This document shows positions 8,571-16,504 of a stretch of 30,257 nt of DNA, piece after piece. Both the position numbers and the translations under genes were made by a program. How positions within the stretch are numbered: position 1 is the first letter of the stretch; each line of letters begins with the position of its first letter. This DNA is from JACCTH01 sp050741915 (GTDB taxonomy: Bacteria > Actinomycetota > Acidimicrobiia > Spongiisociales > ZC4RG35), in contig JBOGEX010000046.1 of the NCBI GenBank assembly GCA_050741915.1, forward strand, positions 1 through 30,257, in the 5' to 3' direction. The notes beneath the pieces were generated by a model. The model had not been told where the DNA came from and made no database searches. It was given only the letters and a program-made list of their open reading frames with translations.

Positions 8571-9527
8571 CTAGCGATCCAACACGGGTGCGGAGGAATC
8601 ATGGACACTGCTCACCAGCCCTGGCTCACCCCAGAACCGGTCACCGTGCCACCCCATTGTCAGAGCAGCCATCGCCGTTCCCTTTTGGATTCCTTGCTCG
8701 ATGTCACCCTCGAGAACTCCAAGGACGATTCCAGCAGCAAAGGCGTCACCGGCCCCGATTTCATCGACGACCTGAGTCGGCAGGCCGGAGACCTCGCCCT
8801 GCCTGCCATCGATGGACCAGACACTGCCACGATCACCAAGGGTCAGCACGATGGCGTTTGTACCCAGCGCGGACTTGAGGGAAGTGAGAGCCGTGCAGGA
8901 TTCGCCATCGATACCAAACAGAGCCCGGGCGTCCTCTCGTCCGATGATGGTCAGGTCCGACTCTCGGCTCATTGCCAGAATCATTGGCCGCGCCACCTCT
9001 ACCGGCCAGAGTTGGGATCTGTAGTTGACATCAAAGGTTACGTAGGCTCCGGCAACGCGTGCGCGGCGGGCGACCTCCCGCGTTACTTCCCTCAGCGACT
9101 CGGACAAGGCAGGCGTGATGCCGGTGAGATGGACGGCCGCAGCGCCTTCAACCCGAGCCCAGGGGACATCGTCGACCGTCAAGTCACAGACCGTTGAGCC
9201 TTGCCGGTCGTAGATAACCCGGCCCTTGCGAGGCGCGACGGACGGGTCTAGGTAATAGATTCCGACCCTGCCCGTCGGCACCCACCTGATGGCCGAGACG
9301 TCCACACCGTGGGTGCCGATGGCCGACGAGATCCGTTTTCCGAGTGCGTTGGCGGGGAGTTGAGAGAACCAGGTGGCTTTGTGGCCCATGCGAGCGACGG
9401 CCACAGCCACGTTGGCTTCTGCCCCACCCTCGTCGATTCGAAAGGATCTCGCGTCGTCGAGCCGATCGCCGATCGATACCGAAAAACGGAGCATCCCTTC
9501 GCCGAATGTGAAAAGCCCACCGCTCAT
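8571..9527 (-). CDS. PfkB-family sugar kinase, 2-keto-3-deoxygluconate kinase-like
   Basis: A 318-residue PfkB kinase. The Gly-rich signature GGAEANVAVAVARMG (about 34-48), the substrate-site pattern VGIYYLDP, the FDVNYRSQLW string (about 165-174) typical of 2-keto-3-deoxygluconate kinases, and the catalytic DEIGAGDAFAAG with Asp261 are visible. The expected reaction is phosphorylation of 2-keto-3-deoxygluconate (or a close analogue) to KDPG, which would feed the aldolase encoded at 26149-26781. It lies inside the inositol operon between iolE and iolD, where such a kinase is not needed for inositol breakdown itself. It overlaps iolE by ATGA (9524-9527). A related sugar-kinase specificity is possible. 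Confidence 0.85.
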   Translation of the reverse strand: MSGGLFTFGEGMLRFSVSIGDRLDDARSFRIDEGGAEANVAVAVARMGHKATWFSQLPANALGKRISSAIGTHGVDVSAIRWVPTGRVGIYYLDPSVAPRKGRVIYDRQGSTVCDLTVDDVPWARVEGAAAVHLTGITPALSESLREVTREVARRARVAGAYVTFDVNYRSQLWPVEVARPMILAMSRESDLTIIGREDARALFGIDGESCTALTSLKSALGTNAIVLTLGDRGSVWSIDGRQGEVSGLPTQVVDEIGAGDAFAAGIVLGVLEGDIEQGIQKGTAMAALTMGWHGDRFWGEPGLVSSVHDSSAPVLDR

Positions 9528-10453
9528 AGTGGCTTTGTCTCATCAGAGCCACCAAGTTGCTGGACCAACCAGGCTCGATTTCTGGCTTCGGCCTCGGCGA
9601 TGGTCGGGTAGGAGCCAGGTGGGCCCGGTCTGCGGTCCTGCTCAATAACCAACCACCCCCGATAACGGGTGCGACGAAGCTCTGCAACAAAATCGATAAG
9701 GTCGACGTCTCCTTCGCCTAGCGGAGATGGAACGTTAGGCCACCACTGATCGAAGTCGATCCTTCCGATTTCGCGGGCCCTGGTCAGAACGTCGACATGA
9801 ACGTCCTTGACGTGTATGTGGTTGATTCGATCCTTCCAAGCCCGGAGACAGTCCTTGGCAGCTGCACCCGCGAGGTAGAGGTGACCGGTGTCCAAGGTGA
9901 GGCCCACCTCGGTGAGGGCGAGGAGACGTTCGACCTCCCAGACCGATTCGACGTAGGTGGAGATATGGGGATGAAAGGAGAGCGGCACGCCCGCCTCCGC
10001 GGCGAGTGTTTCGAACCTTTTCACGACCTCTACCAGCCGCCGCCAGCCAACCGCCTCGAGAGCCTCGGTGCGGTCCCACCAGGGACGGGCGGGGTTGGCC
10101 AGCAAGGCATCTGCCCCCCCGTCGGCGAGGATGAGAGGTGCCTGCCCGTTTCCCGAAGCCGCCAGCTCGGCGAGGCTGCGCTCAGCTTGGCTGAAATCGG
10201 GCTCGATCCACCGGGGATCTCCAAAACGGATGGGGGCATAAACACCTGCCGCTCGCAGCCCATGGCGCTCGAGACGGCTTGCAAGGTCCGACGGGGCGCC
10301 GAGATACCCGGGTGGGCCCAACTCGGTCCCCGCAAAGCCCGCCGACGCCATGGCCTCGAGAAGAGCCTCTGGGTCACCGCCCTCCTGCCCTAGGCCATAC
10401 ACCCCGAAGCTCACTGGTGCTGTGGCGATAGTCACGGAGAGCCCATTGATCAT
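9524..10453 (-). CDS. iolE: myo-inosose-2 dehydratase-like TIM-barrel protein
   Basis: A 309-residue xylose-isomerase-like TIM barrel. The start TIATAPVSFGVYG followed by GFAGTELGPPGYLG (Glu44) is the IolE pattern, and later strands SFHPHISTYVES, LTLDTGHLYLAG, INHIHVKDV and GWLVIEQD carry the expected metal-binding Glu, Asp, His and Glu residues. IolE dehydrates 2-keto-myo-inositol to the trihydroxycyclohexane dione. The ATG at 10453 overlaps the stop of the Gfo/Idh gene as ATGA; longer upstream frame sequence is the reverse frame of that gene. An isomerase or epimerase of the same fold is the main alternative. Confidence 0.87.
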   Translation of the reverse strand: MINGLSVTIATAPVSFGVYGLGQEGGDPEALLEAMASAGFAGTELGPPGYLGAPSDLASRLERHGLRAAGVYAPIRFGDPRWIEPDFSQAERSLAELAASGNGQAPLILADGGADALLANPARPWWDRTEALEAVGWRRLVEVVKRFETLAAEAGVPLSFHPHISTYVESVWEVERLLALTEVGLTLDTGHLYLAGAAAKDCLRAWKDRINHIHVKDVHVDVLTRAREIGRIDFDQWWPNVPSPLGEGDVDLIDFVAELRRTRYRGWLVIEQDRRPGPPGSYPTIAEAEARNRAWLVQQLGGSDETKPL

Positions 10454-11649
10454 GGGGTTCGCACATGGGGAGTGGTCTTCGTATTCGCTGCGAGTAGCTC
10501 GGCAGCTTCGCCGCCTGGACTCAGACCGTTGGCCACAGCGAGGCGGGCCACCATGTTTTGCAGGAACCAAAGGTCCTCGCGCACACCCCCGAAATTGGTA
10601 GGCGCCCCATCACGGACGGCTCGGTAGAAATACTCGAGTTCCCGACGAAAAGCAGAGTGACGCCCACTGGCCCGCAGTTCTCTCACGTGCCGACCAGCCC
10701 CATCGGCTTGTTTCTGCCAGAGACGAGCACGAGCGCCAGGAACATAGGGGGGAGGGAGCCGGAGACGGAGGGATCCTGTGACACCGAAAATCTCCACCTC
10801 TTCGAAGTATTCGGGATAGCTCGGGACCCACAGCCAGTCGAGTCGAAGATGGACATCGCCATACAGCTCGGCGTCAACGCTGAGCGAGGGCGGGAATCTA
10901 TAAGGGGCGTCGAAGTCGAACGGCCACGCCGAGACCTCGGCTGCCGGGCCCAGGGGGCCACCGACGATGAACCGTACAAGTGAGGTCTGATGAACCAGAG
11001 AGCCAAGAGCCAGATCGAGGTACAGCCGGCTTACGGACTCAGGTAAATCGCCTATGGCAGCTCGAGTTGCCTCCCGTTCGTAATGGAGCATGGGCTCCAG
11101 CTGGCTTCGGGGTACATCATCGAACCGAAGGAGCGTGTGTTGGGCTTGCTGCCGTGAGTCGTCGGGGTGAAGTACGGTGACGCGGACAAGGCGGGGATCG
11201 TCGAGCTCTCGGAATTGGCGCCGGGCCTCCTCCACCATCGGCTCATGGGTCTTCATGTAGCCAACCTGCACCACCCGCCCCGTCGAGGCAGCCATCTGCT
11301 CGATTTGGTTCAGCTCGGCGACGGTAATGCAGAGCGGTTTTTCGGCGAAGACATGCTTGCCAGCGGTCAGGGCGGCGAGTGTCTCAGGCCCGTGAGCAGA
11401 AGGAGTCAGTATCAAGACCGCGTCAACTTCGGGATCGGCGAGCACTTCCTCGGCTCGCGTCGAGCAGCGTGGCTCGCCTGGAGTCCTGGCGGAGACCGCA
11501 GCGAGAAGGGCCGGAGACAAGTCGCAGAGGTGTCGGATTTCGAACAGCCTCTCGATCGAGCCCAGGGCCGGTAGGTGAGCGATCTGAGCAATCCCACCGA
11601 GGCCAATTATTCCTAGCCGAAGAGGGGCAGTTTGACGACTCTCGGTCAC
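10450..11649 (-). CDS. Gfo/Idh/MocA-family oxidoreductase, candidate inositol dehydrogenase
   Basis: A 399-residue NAD(P)-dependent oxidoreductase. The Rossmann start LRLGIIGLGGIAQIAHLPAL (about 10-29) and HVFAEKPLCITVAEL with the conserved catalytic-lysine EKP motif are diagnostic, and a beta-sheet C-terminal domain follows. Its place immediately before iolE makes it the best candidate for oxidation of myo-inositol or another inositol isomer to inosose (IolG/IolX role). The family covers many sugars, so the substrate is open. Start is GTG at 11649, 19 nt after the RraA-like gene; the stretch upstream has only a weak purine-rich site. Confidence 0.85.
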   Translation of the reverse strand: MTESRQTAPLRLGIIGLGGIAQIAHLPALGSIERLFEIRHLCDLSPALLAAVSARTPGEPRCSTRAEEVLADPEVDAVLILTPSAHGPETLAALTAGKHVFAEKPLCITVAELNQIEQMAASTGRVVQVGYMKTHEPMVEEARRQFRELDDPRLVRVTVLHPDDSRQQAQHTLLRFDDVPRSQLEPMLHYEREATRAAIGDLPESVSRLYLDLALGSLVHQTSLVRFIVGGPLGPAAEVSAWPFDFDAPYRFPPSLSVDAELYGDVHLRLDWLWVPSYPEYFEEVEIFGVTGSLRLRLPPPYVPGARARLWQKQADGAGRHVRELRASGRHSAFRRELEYFYRAVRDGAPTNFGGVREDLWFLQNMVARLAVANGLSPGGEAAELLAANTKTTPHVRTP

Positions 11650-11668
11650 CCGCCGCGACCGGCCAGGA

Positions 11669-12382
11669 TCACATGACTCCTATGCGGGCAAAAACGTCTT
11701 GGACTCGCTCGCCTCGGCGAAGCGCCTCGCGCACCTCGTCCTCTTTAACCGCTTTGATCTCTGCAAGCTCCACGACCTGGGCGCCCAGGTGAGCGGGGAC
11801 AAACGCTACACCATCACTGTCCGCCACCACAATGTCTCCGGTGGCAACTGTCACTCCACCACAGTCGATCGGTTTACGGATCTCCACCGCTTCCAGCCTC
11901 CCTGCGGAGTCTGCGGGATGAGTCCCCCTCGCCCACAGCGGAAAGTCGTAGTCGCAGATCGCGGCAAGATCACGGGTGTAGCCGTCGATGACGGCGCCTG
12001 CGCACCCTCGTGCTACTACCCGAGTGGTTATCAGCTCACCCCAGAACGCAGCGAGGACGGCGGGAGCCGCCACCACCATGACTTCGCCCGCTTCGAGCAT
12101 CTCCACTGCTTCGAACTGCGTGATATAGGGCACCTGCGGCACAACGTCAACCGCGCCCACCGTCAAGGTGGCAGCTCGACCAACGAGCGGAGCCGGCCCA
12201 CTCCGATGGGAGATTCCTGGATGGATCGTCTGGGCCCGCAGCCCCAACCCGTCCAGGACGTCTGACACGAGGGCTGCTCGGGTCCGCCGATACCGGGACA
12301 GCAGGTCGTCGGGTCCGGTTGATGTTTTCTCTGTTGCCGTCACTCGATCATCCACCGGGTTTTTCCTTTGGCTTCCTTCCAA
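11669..12382 (-). CDS. RraA-family aldolase/decarboxylase-like protein
   Basis: A 237-residue RraA/HMG-aldolase-family protein, first gene of the long leftward operon. The metal-site motif IDGYTRD (Arg137, Asp138), preceded by WGELITTRVVARGCAG, is that of 4-hydroxy-4-methyl-2-oxoglutarate aldolase/oxaloacetate decarboxylase; the C-terminus VATGDIVVADSDGVAFVP is also typical. Such proteins cleave or decarboxylate oxo-acids. Relatives are common in sugar-acid clusters, but the substrate is unknown. The chosen start is a TTG at 12382 with GGAGGT at about 5 nt; an in-frame TTG at 12397 lacks such a site. Confidence 0.82.
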   Translation of the reverse strand: MEGSQRKNPVDDRVTATEKTSTGPDDLLSRYRRTRAALVSDVLDGLGLRAQTIHPGISHRSGPAPLVGRAATLTVGAVDVVPQVPYITQFEAVEMLEAGEVMVVAAPAVLAAFWGELITTRVVARGCAGAVIDGYTRDLAAICDYDFPLWARGTHPADSAGRLEAVEIRKPIDCGGVTVATGDIVVADSDGVAFVPAHLGAQVVELAEIKAVKEDEVREALRRGERVQDVFARIGVM

Positions 12383-12428
12383 GGCGACCTCCGTCAATAA
12401 CTGCAGGTAAACGGCGTCCTAACGGGAG

Positions 12429-12456
12429 GGTATCGGTGAGCCGACAGATCTGTCAA
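12429..12456 (-). promoter_or_regulatory. Candidate promoter of the leftward inositol operon
   Basis: On the minus strand TTGACA (complement of 12451-12456) is followed after 16 nt by GATACC (complement of 12429-12434, a weak -10). The -35 box lies inside the palindromic operator, so a bound repressor would block it. The predicted transcript would start about 40 nt before the TTG of the RraA-like gene. The same arrangement and the same 16-nt spacing occur at 16464-16491. Confidence 0.5.
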
Positions 12457-12466
12457 GTTGTCAGAT
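12448..12466. promoter_or_regulatory. Palindromic operator, copy 1
   Basis: The 19-bp sequence ATCTGTCAAGTTGTCAGAT is an imperfect palindrome (arms ATCTGWCAA / TTGWCAGAT around a central G). It is identical to the core of the site at 16481-16503 in front of the GntR-family regulator gene. The outer flanks are less symmetric than in that second copy. I infer it is the binding site of the FadR-type regulator encoded at 16561-17304. Confidence 0.75.
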
Positions 12467-12469
12467 AAG

Positions 12470-12498
12470 TTGACTGGCAGAGGAGACAGGGATAAGAT
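12470..12498 (+). promoter_or_regulatory. Candidate promoter of the VOC-family gene
   Basis: TTGACT (12470-12475) and TAAGAT (12493-12498) are separated by 17 nt. The -35 box lies three bases after the operator core. A start near 12505 would leave a leader of about 80 nt before the ATG at 12585. The identical -10 hexamer and the same operator offset occur at 16505-16532. Confidence 0.6.
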
Positions 12499-12584
12499 CT
12501 CGATGGAGCCATTGGAAGGTTTCGTGCGCTGCCGTTTCCGGACCTCTTTGGTCGGAACCATTCGCATGTCAGGAGCCGTCAGGG

Positions 12585-13091
12585 ATGGAAATTCTCAAGG
12601 GATCGTCCCAGATCTCACAAATCGCGATGGTCGTCCGGGACCTCGATGCATCGATGAAGGTGTATTACGAGACTCTGGCATGGGGTCCCTGGAACGTCTA
12701 CGAACTGGGGCCTCCGGAGCTCCACAGCACGACTCTTCACGGCAAGCCGGTCCAGTTCTCGATGTTGGTCGCGCAATGCGAGGTTCCACCGGGAGTCGTG
12801 ATCGAGTTGGTCCAACCGCTCGATGGGCCGAGCGTCTACAAGGAGTGGCTCGACGAACATGGCGAGGGCGTGCAGCACATCGCCTGCCGGACGAAAACCC
12901 AGGCCGAGGCCGACGAGTTCAAGGGCAAGTGGGTTGGCCGAGGGGTCGACGTATTGATGGCAGGACGGATAGGCAACACGATCGAGTTCTCCTATTTGGA
13001 TACCCAGCCCTGGCTGAAATTCATCCTCGAGACCGGCAGCGGAGACGAGAGTGAGGTGGTTCCGAGCCGGACCTACCCGCCGTCCCAGTAA
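12585..13091 (+). CDS. VOC-superfamily (glyoxalase/bleomycin-resistance-like) protein
   Basis: A 168-residue protein built of vicinal-oxygen-chelate beta-alpha-beta-beta-beta modules. It has ISQIAMVVRDLDASMKVYYE near the N-terminus, VVIELVQPLDGPSVYKEWL mid-protein, and EGVQHIACRT starting the second module, followed by NTIEFSYLDT. The pattern resembles methylmalonyl-CoA-epimerase-type members with metal ligands His, Glu, His and Glu, but the substrate is unknown. AGGAG lies 9 nt before the ATG. It is a single rightward gene, convergent with the ABC transporter operon, and is transcribed from the shared operator region, so it is likely co-regulated with the inositol operon. Confidence 0.85.
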   Translation: MEILKGSSQISQIAMVVRDLDASMKVYYETLAWGPWNVYELGPPELHSTTLHGKPVQFSMLVAQCEVPPGVVIELVQPLDGPSVYKEWLDEHGEGVQHIACRTKTQAEADEFKGKWVGRGVDVLMAGRIGNTIEFSYLDTQPWLKFILETGSGDESEVVPSRTYPPSQ

Positions 13092-13106
13092 CTCAGCTCC
13101 GGCAGC

Positions 13107-13994
13107 TCAGCCGCGAATCGCGCCCCCAATGAGGCTCTTCTGGATCTGCTCCTGGAGCACGACATACACGACCACGCTCGGGAGGAGGGTCAGGACGATG
13201 GCCGCTAGCAGTGTCGGGTAGTCGTAGGAGAACTGATTCTCGAAGAATCGGAGCGCGTAAGCGAGTGTCCTCGTGTCTTCCGATTGGGTCAGGAGTAGTG
13301 CGAATAGAAAGTCATTCCAGGAGTTGAGGAAGATCAAAACGCCGGCGGCGGCGACGGCAGGTCGAGCGAGCGGGAGCGCGATGCGCGTATATGTCTGCCA
13401 CATGTTCGCCCCGTCGATGCCGGCGGCATCTTCCAGATCCTTCGGGATCGTCTTGAAGTAGCTATGCAAGATAAAGATCGCAATCGGCAGCCCCTTGACC
13501 GAGTAGACCAGAATCAAGGCCCACCGTGTGTCGTATAACCCCAAAGTTCGAATCACCATCGTGATCGGCTGCAACATCGGGATCAGGGAAATGAACACCG
13601 AGCTGATGAGAATGGCGTAGATCGCCCTGCTTCCCCAAAAGTCGTATCGAGCCAGGGCATATGCTGCCATTCCAAAGATCCCGATGGCGGCCACGGTCGC
13701 CCCTACCGAGGCGATTGCCGAGTTCAAGAAGAAGAGAGGAAACTGCGTACGGGTGAGAGCCTCGACATAGCCAGCCAGGCTGGGATTGGCGGGAACGCTC
13801 AGAGCGGAACCAAGTACTTCGGCATTGGTCTTGAACGACGAAAGAATGACCCACAAGGCGGGTGCCAGGGAGATGATTACGACGAAGGCCAGCACTGCAT
13901 ATCTGACGACGGAACCGGCCATCGTGCTGGGGCTTTCCCCGATGGTTCGGGTCACAGCCGCTGGTCGGCTAATCCTGGCGCCAGCTTGGCTCAT
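13107..13994 (-). CDS. Carbohydrate ABC transporter permease (MalG-type)
   Basis: A 295-residue inner-membrane permease with about six membrane segments (first near residues 30-50). The cytoplasmic EAA-loop reads DLEDAAGIDGANMWQTYTRI, the site that contacts the ATPase. It belongs to the CUT1-type binding-protein-dependent sugar importers. The ATG overlaps the stop of the preceding permease as ATGA (13991-13994). It is the last gene of the three-gene transporter operon and ends 15 nt from the convergent VOC gene. No ATPase gene follows. Confidence 0.93.
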   Translation of the reverse strand: MSQAGARISRPAAVTRTIGESPSTMAGSVVRYAVLAFVVIISLAPALWVILSSFKTNAEVLGSALSVPANPSLAGYVEALTRTQFPLFFLNSAIASVGATVAAIGIFGMAAYALARYDFWGSRAIYAILISSVFISLIPMLQPITMVIRTLGLYDTRWALILVYSVKGLPIAIFILHSYFKTIPKDLEDAAGIDGANMWQTYTRIALPLARPAVAAAGVLIFLNSWNDFLFALLLTQSEDTRTLAYALRFFENQFSYDYPTLLAAIVLTLLPSVVVYVVLQEQIQKSLIGGAIRG

Positions 13995-14866
13995 CGGGTC
14001 CTCGCCGATTCGGTCACCCGAAACGCTCGGGCCAACAAGACGAACGCCAGGAGACCCATAACAAGTAGGACCACCCCGATGGCGTTGGCATAGCCGGAGT
14101 TGAATCGCAGGGTGGCCAAGTTGTAGATCAGCAAACCAAGACTCATTGTCTCCGCTGCCGGTCCTCCGCCTGTCGTGAGGAATACGTACTCGAAGGTCTT
14201 GAAGACTTCCGTGACCGCGATGATCACCCCGACGCCGATGACGTTTCGGAGCAGCGGCAGGTGGATGTGCCAGTCCACTTGCCTTTCGGTGGCTCCATCG
14301 ACCAGAGCTGACTCACGTAGTTCTGGCGGGATCGCAGCCAACTCCGCCATGGTGATGAGGATGATCACTCCCGCATAAAAGACCCAGACGACCGTCACGG
14401 CGAAGAACGCTGTTCCCGGCTCGAAGAACCAGTTGGCCTGGAAGTCCCTGAAGCCCAGCGCACGGATGAGCTCATTCGCCAGGCCGATCCCGGGGTTGAA
14501 TACAAAGACGTAGATGATCGCTAACGCTGCGGGCGGAATTAGGTTGGGAAGCAGGCTGACCGAGCGGATAAACCGCCAGCCGACGGGCCTCCGGTTCAAG
14601 ATCAGGGCAACAAGGACGCCGAAGGGCACGTGGATCCCCGCGGCGATGAGTCCCCAGAGAAGGGAGTTGCGAACCGCGAGCAGAAACTGTCGGTCGCCGA
14701 GGAGATTCCCGTAGTTTTCGAGCCCATTGAACTGTGGCGAGCCAAATCCATCCCACTTGGTGAAGCTGGTCGCCATCATGACGATGATCGGGATTGCGTA
14801 GATCAGCGTGAACAAGAGAAGCGTTGGGACCAGGAACACCGCGATCCACAGCCGGGATCTGGTCAT
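13991..14866 (-). CDS. Carbohydrate ABC transporter permease (MalF-type)
   Basis: A 291-residue permease with an N-terminal membrane segment (LWIAVFLVPTLLLFTLIYAI, about 6-25) and about five more. The EAA loop is ELRESALVDGATERQVDWHI. It pairs with the downstream MalG-type subunit to form the channel for a sugar or polyol captured by the lipoprotein encoded upstream. It begins about 90 nt after the binding-protein gene; that gap holds a strong hairpin that may lower permease expression relative to the binding protein. Confidence 0.93.
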   Translation of the reverse strand: MTRSRLWIAVFLVPTLLLFTLIYAIPIIVMMATSFTKWDGFGSPQFNGLENYGNLLGDRQFLLAVRNSLLWGLIAAGIHVPFGVLVALILNRRPVGWRFIRSVSLLPNLIPPAALAIIYVFVFNPGIGLANELIRALGFRDFQANWFFEPGTAFFAVTVVWVFYAGVIILITMAELAAIPPELRESALVDGATERQVDWHIHLPLLRNVIGVGVIIAVTEVFKTFEYVFLTTGGGPAAETMSLGLLIYNLATLRFNSGYANAIGVVLLVMGLLAFVLLARAFRVTESARTR

Positions 14867-14905
14867 TAGCCCACCTCAGCGACCGTGGGTAGTCATTGTG
14901 AGCAA

Positions 14906-14938
14906 GGCGGTCGGCGCCGTCACCGGCAACCGACCGCC
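14906..14938 (-). terminator. Intercistronic hairpin between binding-protein and permease genes
   Basis: Perfect 9-bp arms GGCGGTCGG (14906-14914) and CCGACCGCC (14930-14938) enclose a 15-nt interior that can itself pair (GCCG-GTGA-CGGC on the minus strand). No T-tract follows on the minus strand, so it is more likely an RNA-stabilising or partial attenuation element than a full terminator. This is a common position for one in sugar ABC operons. Confidence 0.6.
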
Positions 14939-14956
14939 CCTTTCATCCTTTGAATC

Positions 14957-16405
14957 CTACGGCGTCTCTTGGGCCGCATCGGTTAGCTGCTGAGCGAACT
15001 CCTCAGGCGTGATTTGACCAAGTGCGAGTTGCGGCAGTCCCTGAACGATCGTCTCGTTCTGAATGATGCTCGTCCACTGGACGAAGTAGCCCGGCAAGAT
15101 GGGCGCGTTGTTGTCTTGGATCAGGGTCAGCAAGTCTGCGGCCAGCGGATCGAGACTCGCTAGGTCTTCGGCCGGAAGAGGGAGGTTCGGCGCGATCGAA
15201 CCCATCCGGATGACACGCTGTCGAGTGAACTCGGGTCCGGCCATAAATTCGATGAACTCCGCAGCTGCATCGGTTTCTTCCTGCGAGTACCCAGCACCGA
15301 TCGCCCAGTCCCCTACCTGAATTCCCGCATCGTCGACCGCGACCGGGCCCGGGTAAAGCCCCGACGCAATCTTGTCCCCGAAACCCTCGGACGAAAGCTC
15401 TGGATCGCGAAACTCGCCGATCATCCACGGCCCATTCGGCATGATGGCGGTCTTGCCGGACAGGAAGTTATTGGCGGCGAGTTCGTACGCTGATCCGACC
15501 GCGTCGGGTGTTGTGAACTCAAAAACGCGGGCGATGTCTCGGCTGGCCTCGATTATGAATGGATGGTTGTAATCGGTGGGGTACTTCTCGCCTAAAAAGG
15601 CCTCGCCCTCCGGAGTGCGGGCAACGAGCGCCTCGAAGATCAGCATGGCCGACCAACCAATGTCCTGGGTGTGGAGCGACACCGCGGGGATGCCAGCCGC
15701 CTTGAGAGCCTCGAGGGTGGCCCACCATTCGTCCCAAGTCTCGGGGACCTTGTCGACACCGGCCTGGCCGAGGAGTTCCATGTTGTAGAAGAGTCCCACC
15801 GGGGTCACGAACGTGTCTGGAGCGGCGAGGAGCTTGCCGTCGACGGTGTTGAAGGTGGTCGATTCCGCAATCGCAATCTGTTGCCATTCCGGGGAAGCGT
15901 CGAAGTACGGCTTGAGGTCGACCAGCTCATCGTTGTCGATCCAAATTTGCGCGAGGTCGCCGACGCGCTTCGGAGCGACGACGATCGGTAGCTGACCGGA
16001 GGCGGCATAGTCGGTGCGGAGCTTGGCTTCGTAATCATGTCCGCCGGGGACGTAATCGACCACAGCCTCGATCGTTCCTGCATACCTTTGGTTGAAGCAG
16101 TCGAGGGCATCAGTGAAGAGATTGTCGCTGGCGGTGTCGCCGCCCCCAACCCACCAAACAAAGTTGAGCGTGGCGGAAGCGCCCTGGTAGTCAACCGGAC
16201 TGCATTCCATTGCCATCGGGTCTGCCGTTGCTGTTCCCGTGGTAGCGGGTGCGGGCTCGGTCGTCGCGACAGCAGGGGTCGTAGTTGCAACGGTGGCTGG
16301 AGGCTCAGTCGAAGCGGTTGTGGTCCCGCTCTGGGTCCCGCCGCAAGCTGCGGTCAAGAGCACGAGCACCAGCAACGACGTCACCCTTGCTTTCGGTGTT
16401 CTCAT
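14957..16405 (-). CDS. Sugar ABC transporter substrate-binding lipoprotein
   Basis: A 482-residue family-1 extracellular binding protein. The signal sequence MRTPKARVTSLLVLVLL ends in the lipobox LTAAC, and a Thr/Ala/Pro-rich linker (about 25-65) typical of actinobacterial surface lipoproteins follows. The mature part has the usual motifs: LFYNMELLGQAGVDKVPETW, FLSGKTAIMPNGPWMIGEF and WAIGAGYSQEETDAAAEFIEFM. It should deliver a saccharide or polyol to the two permeases downstream. ATG at 16405 has AGGAAGG at good spacing; the frame is open further upstream, but that stretch runs into the promoter and operator. Confidence 0.93.
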   Translation of the reverse strand: MRTPKARVTSLLVLVLLTAACGGTQSGTTTASTEPPATVATTTPAVATTEPAPATTGTATADPMAMECSPVDYQGASATLNFVWWVGGGDTASDNLFTDALDCFNQRYAGTIEAVVDYVPGGHDYEAKLRTDYAASGQLPIVVAPKRVGDLAQIWIDNDELVDLKPYFDASPEWQQIAIAESTTFNTVDGKLLAAPDTFVTPVGLFYNMELLGQAGVDKVPETWDEWWATLEALKAAGIPAVSLHTQDIGWSAMLIFEALVARTPEGEAFLGEKYPTDYNHPFIIEASRDIARVFEFTTPDAVGSAYELAANNFLSGKTAIMPNGPWMIGEFRDPELSSEGFGDKIASGLYPGPVAVDDAGIQVGDWAIGAGYSQEETDAAAEFIEFMAGPEFTRQRVIRMGSIAPNLPLPAEDLASLDPLAADLLTLIQDNNAPILPGYFVQWTSIIQNETIVQGLPQLALGQITPEEFAQQLTDAAQETP

Positions 16406-16463
16406 TATTCGCCTTCCTGTCAGATTCGGGCCTAGATCGTTTGCGCGGTTGCCTCCCGGCGAC

Positions 16464-16491
16464 AATATCTGTGCACCTGCCTATCTGTCAA
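16464..16491 (-). promoter_or_regulatory. Candidate promoter of the ABC transporter operon
   Basis: On the minus strand TTGACA (complement of 16486-16491) and GATATT (complement of 16464-16469) are 16 nt apart. The -35 box is embedded in the operator, exactly as for the inositol operon promoter at 12429-12456. The transcript would carry a leader of about 50 nt before the lipoprotein ATG. Confidence 0.6.
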
Positions 16492-16503
16492 GTTGTCAGA
16501 TAG
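16481..16503. promoter_or_regulatory. Palindromic operator, copy 2
   Basis: A 23-bp near-perfect palindrome: arms CTATCTGWCAA and TTGWCAGATAG around a central G, with only the two W positions and the centre breaking symmetry. Its 19-bp core (16483-16501) is identical to 12448-12466. It sits in front of the GntR-family gene and between divergent promoters, as expected for an autoregulatory site. Confidence 0.82.
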
Positions 16504-16504
16504 G

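Noticed and set aside
13092..13106. Terminator between the convergent VOC and permease genes
   Set aside because: The 15-nt gap has short repeats of CAGCTC but they are direct, not inverted, and there is no T-tract.
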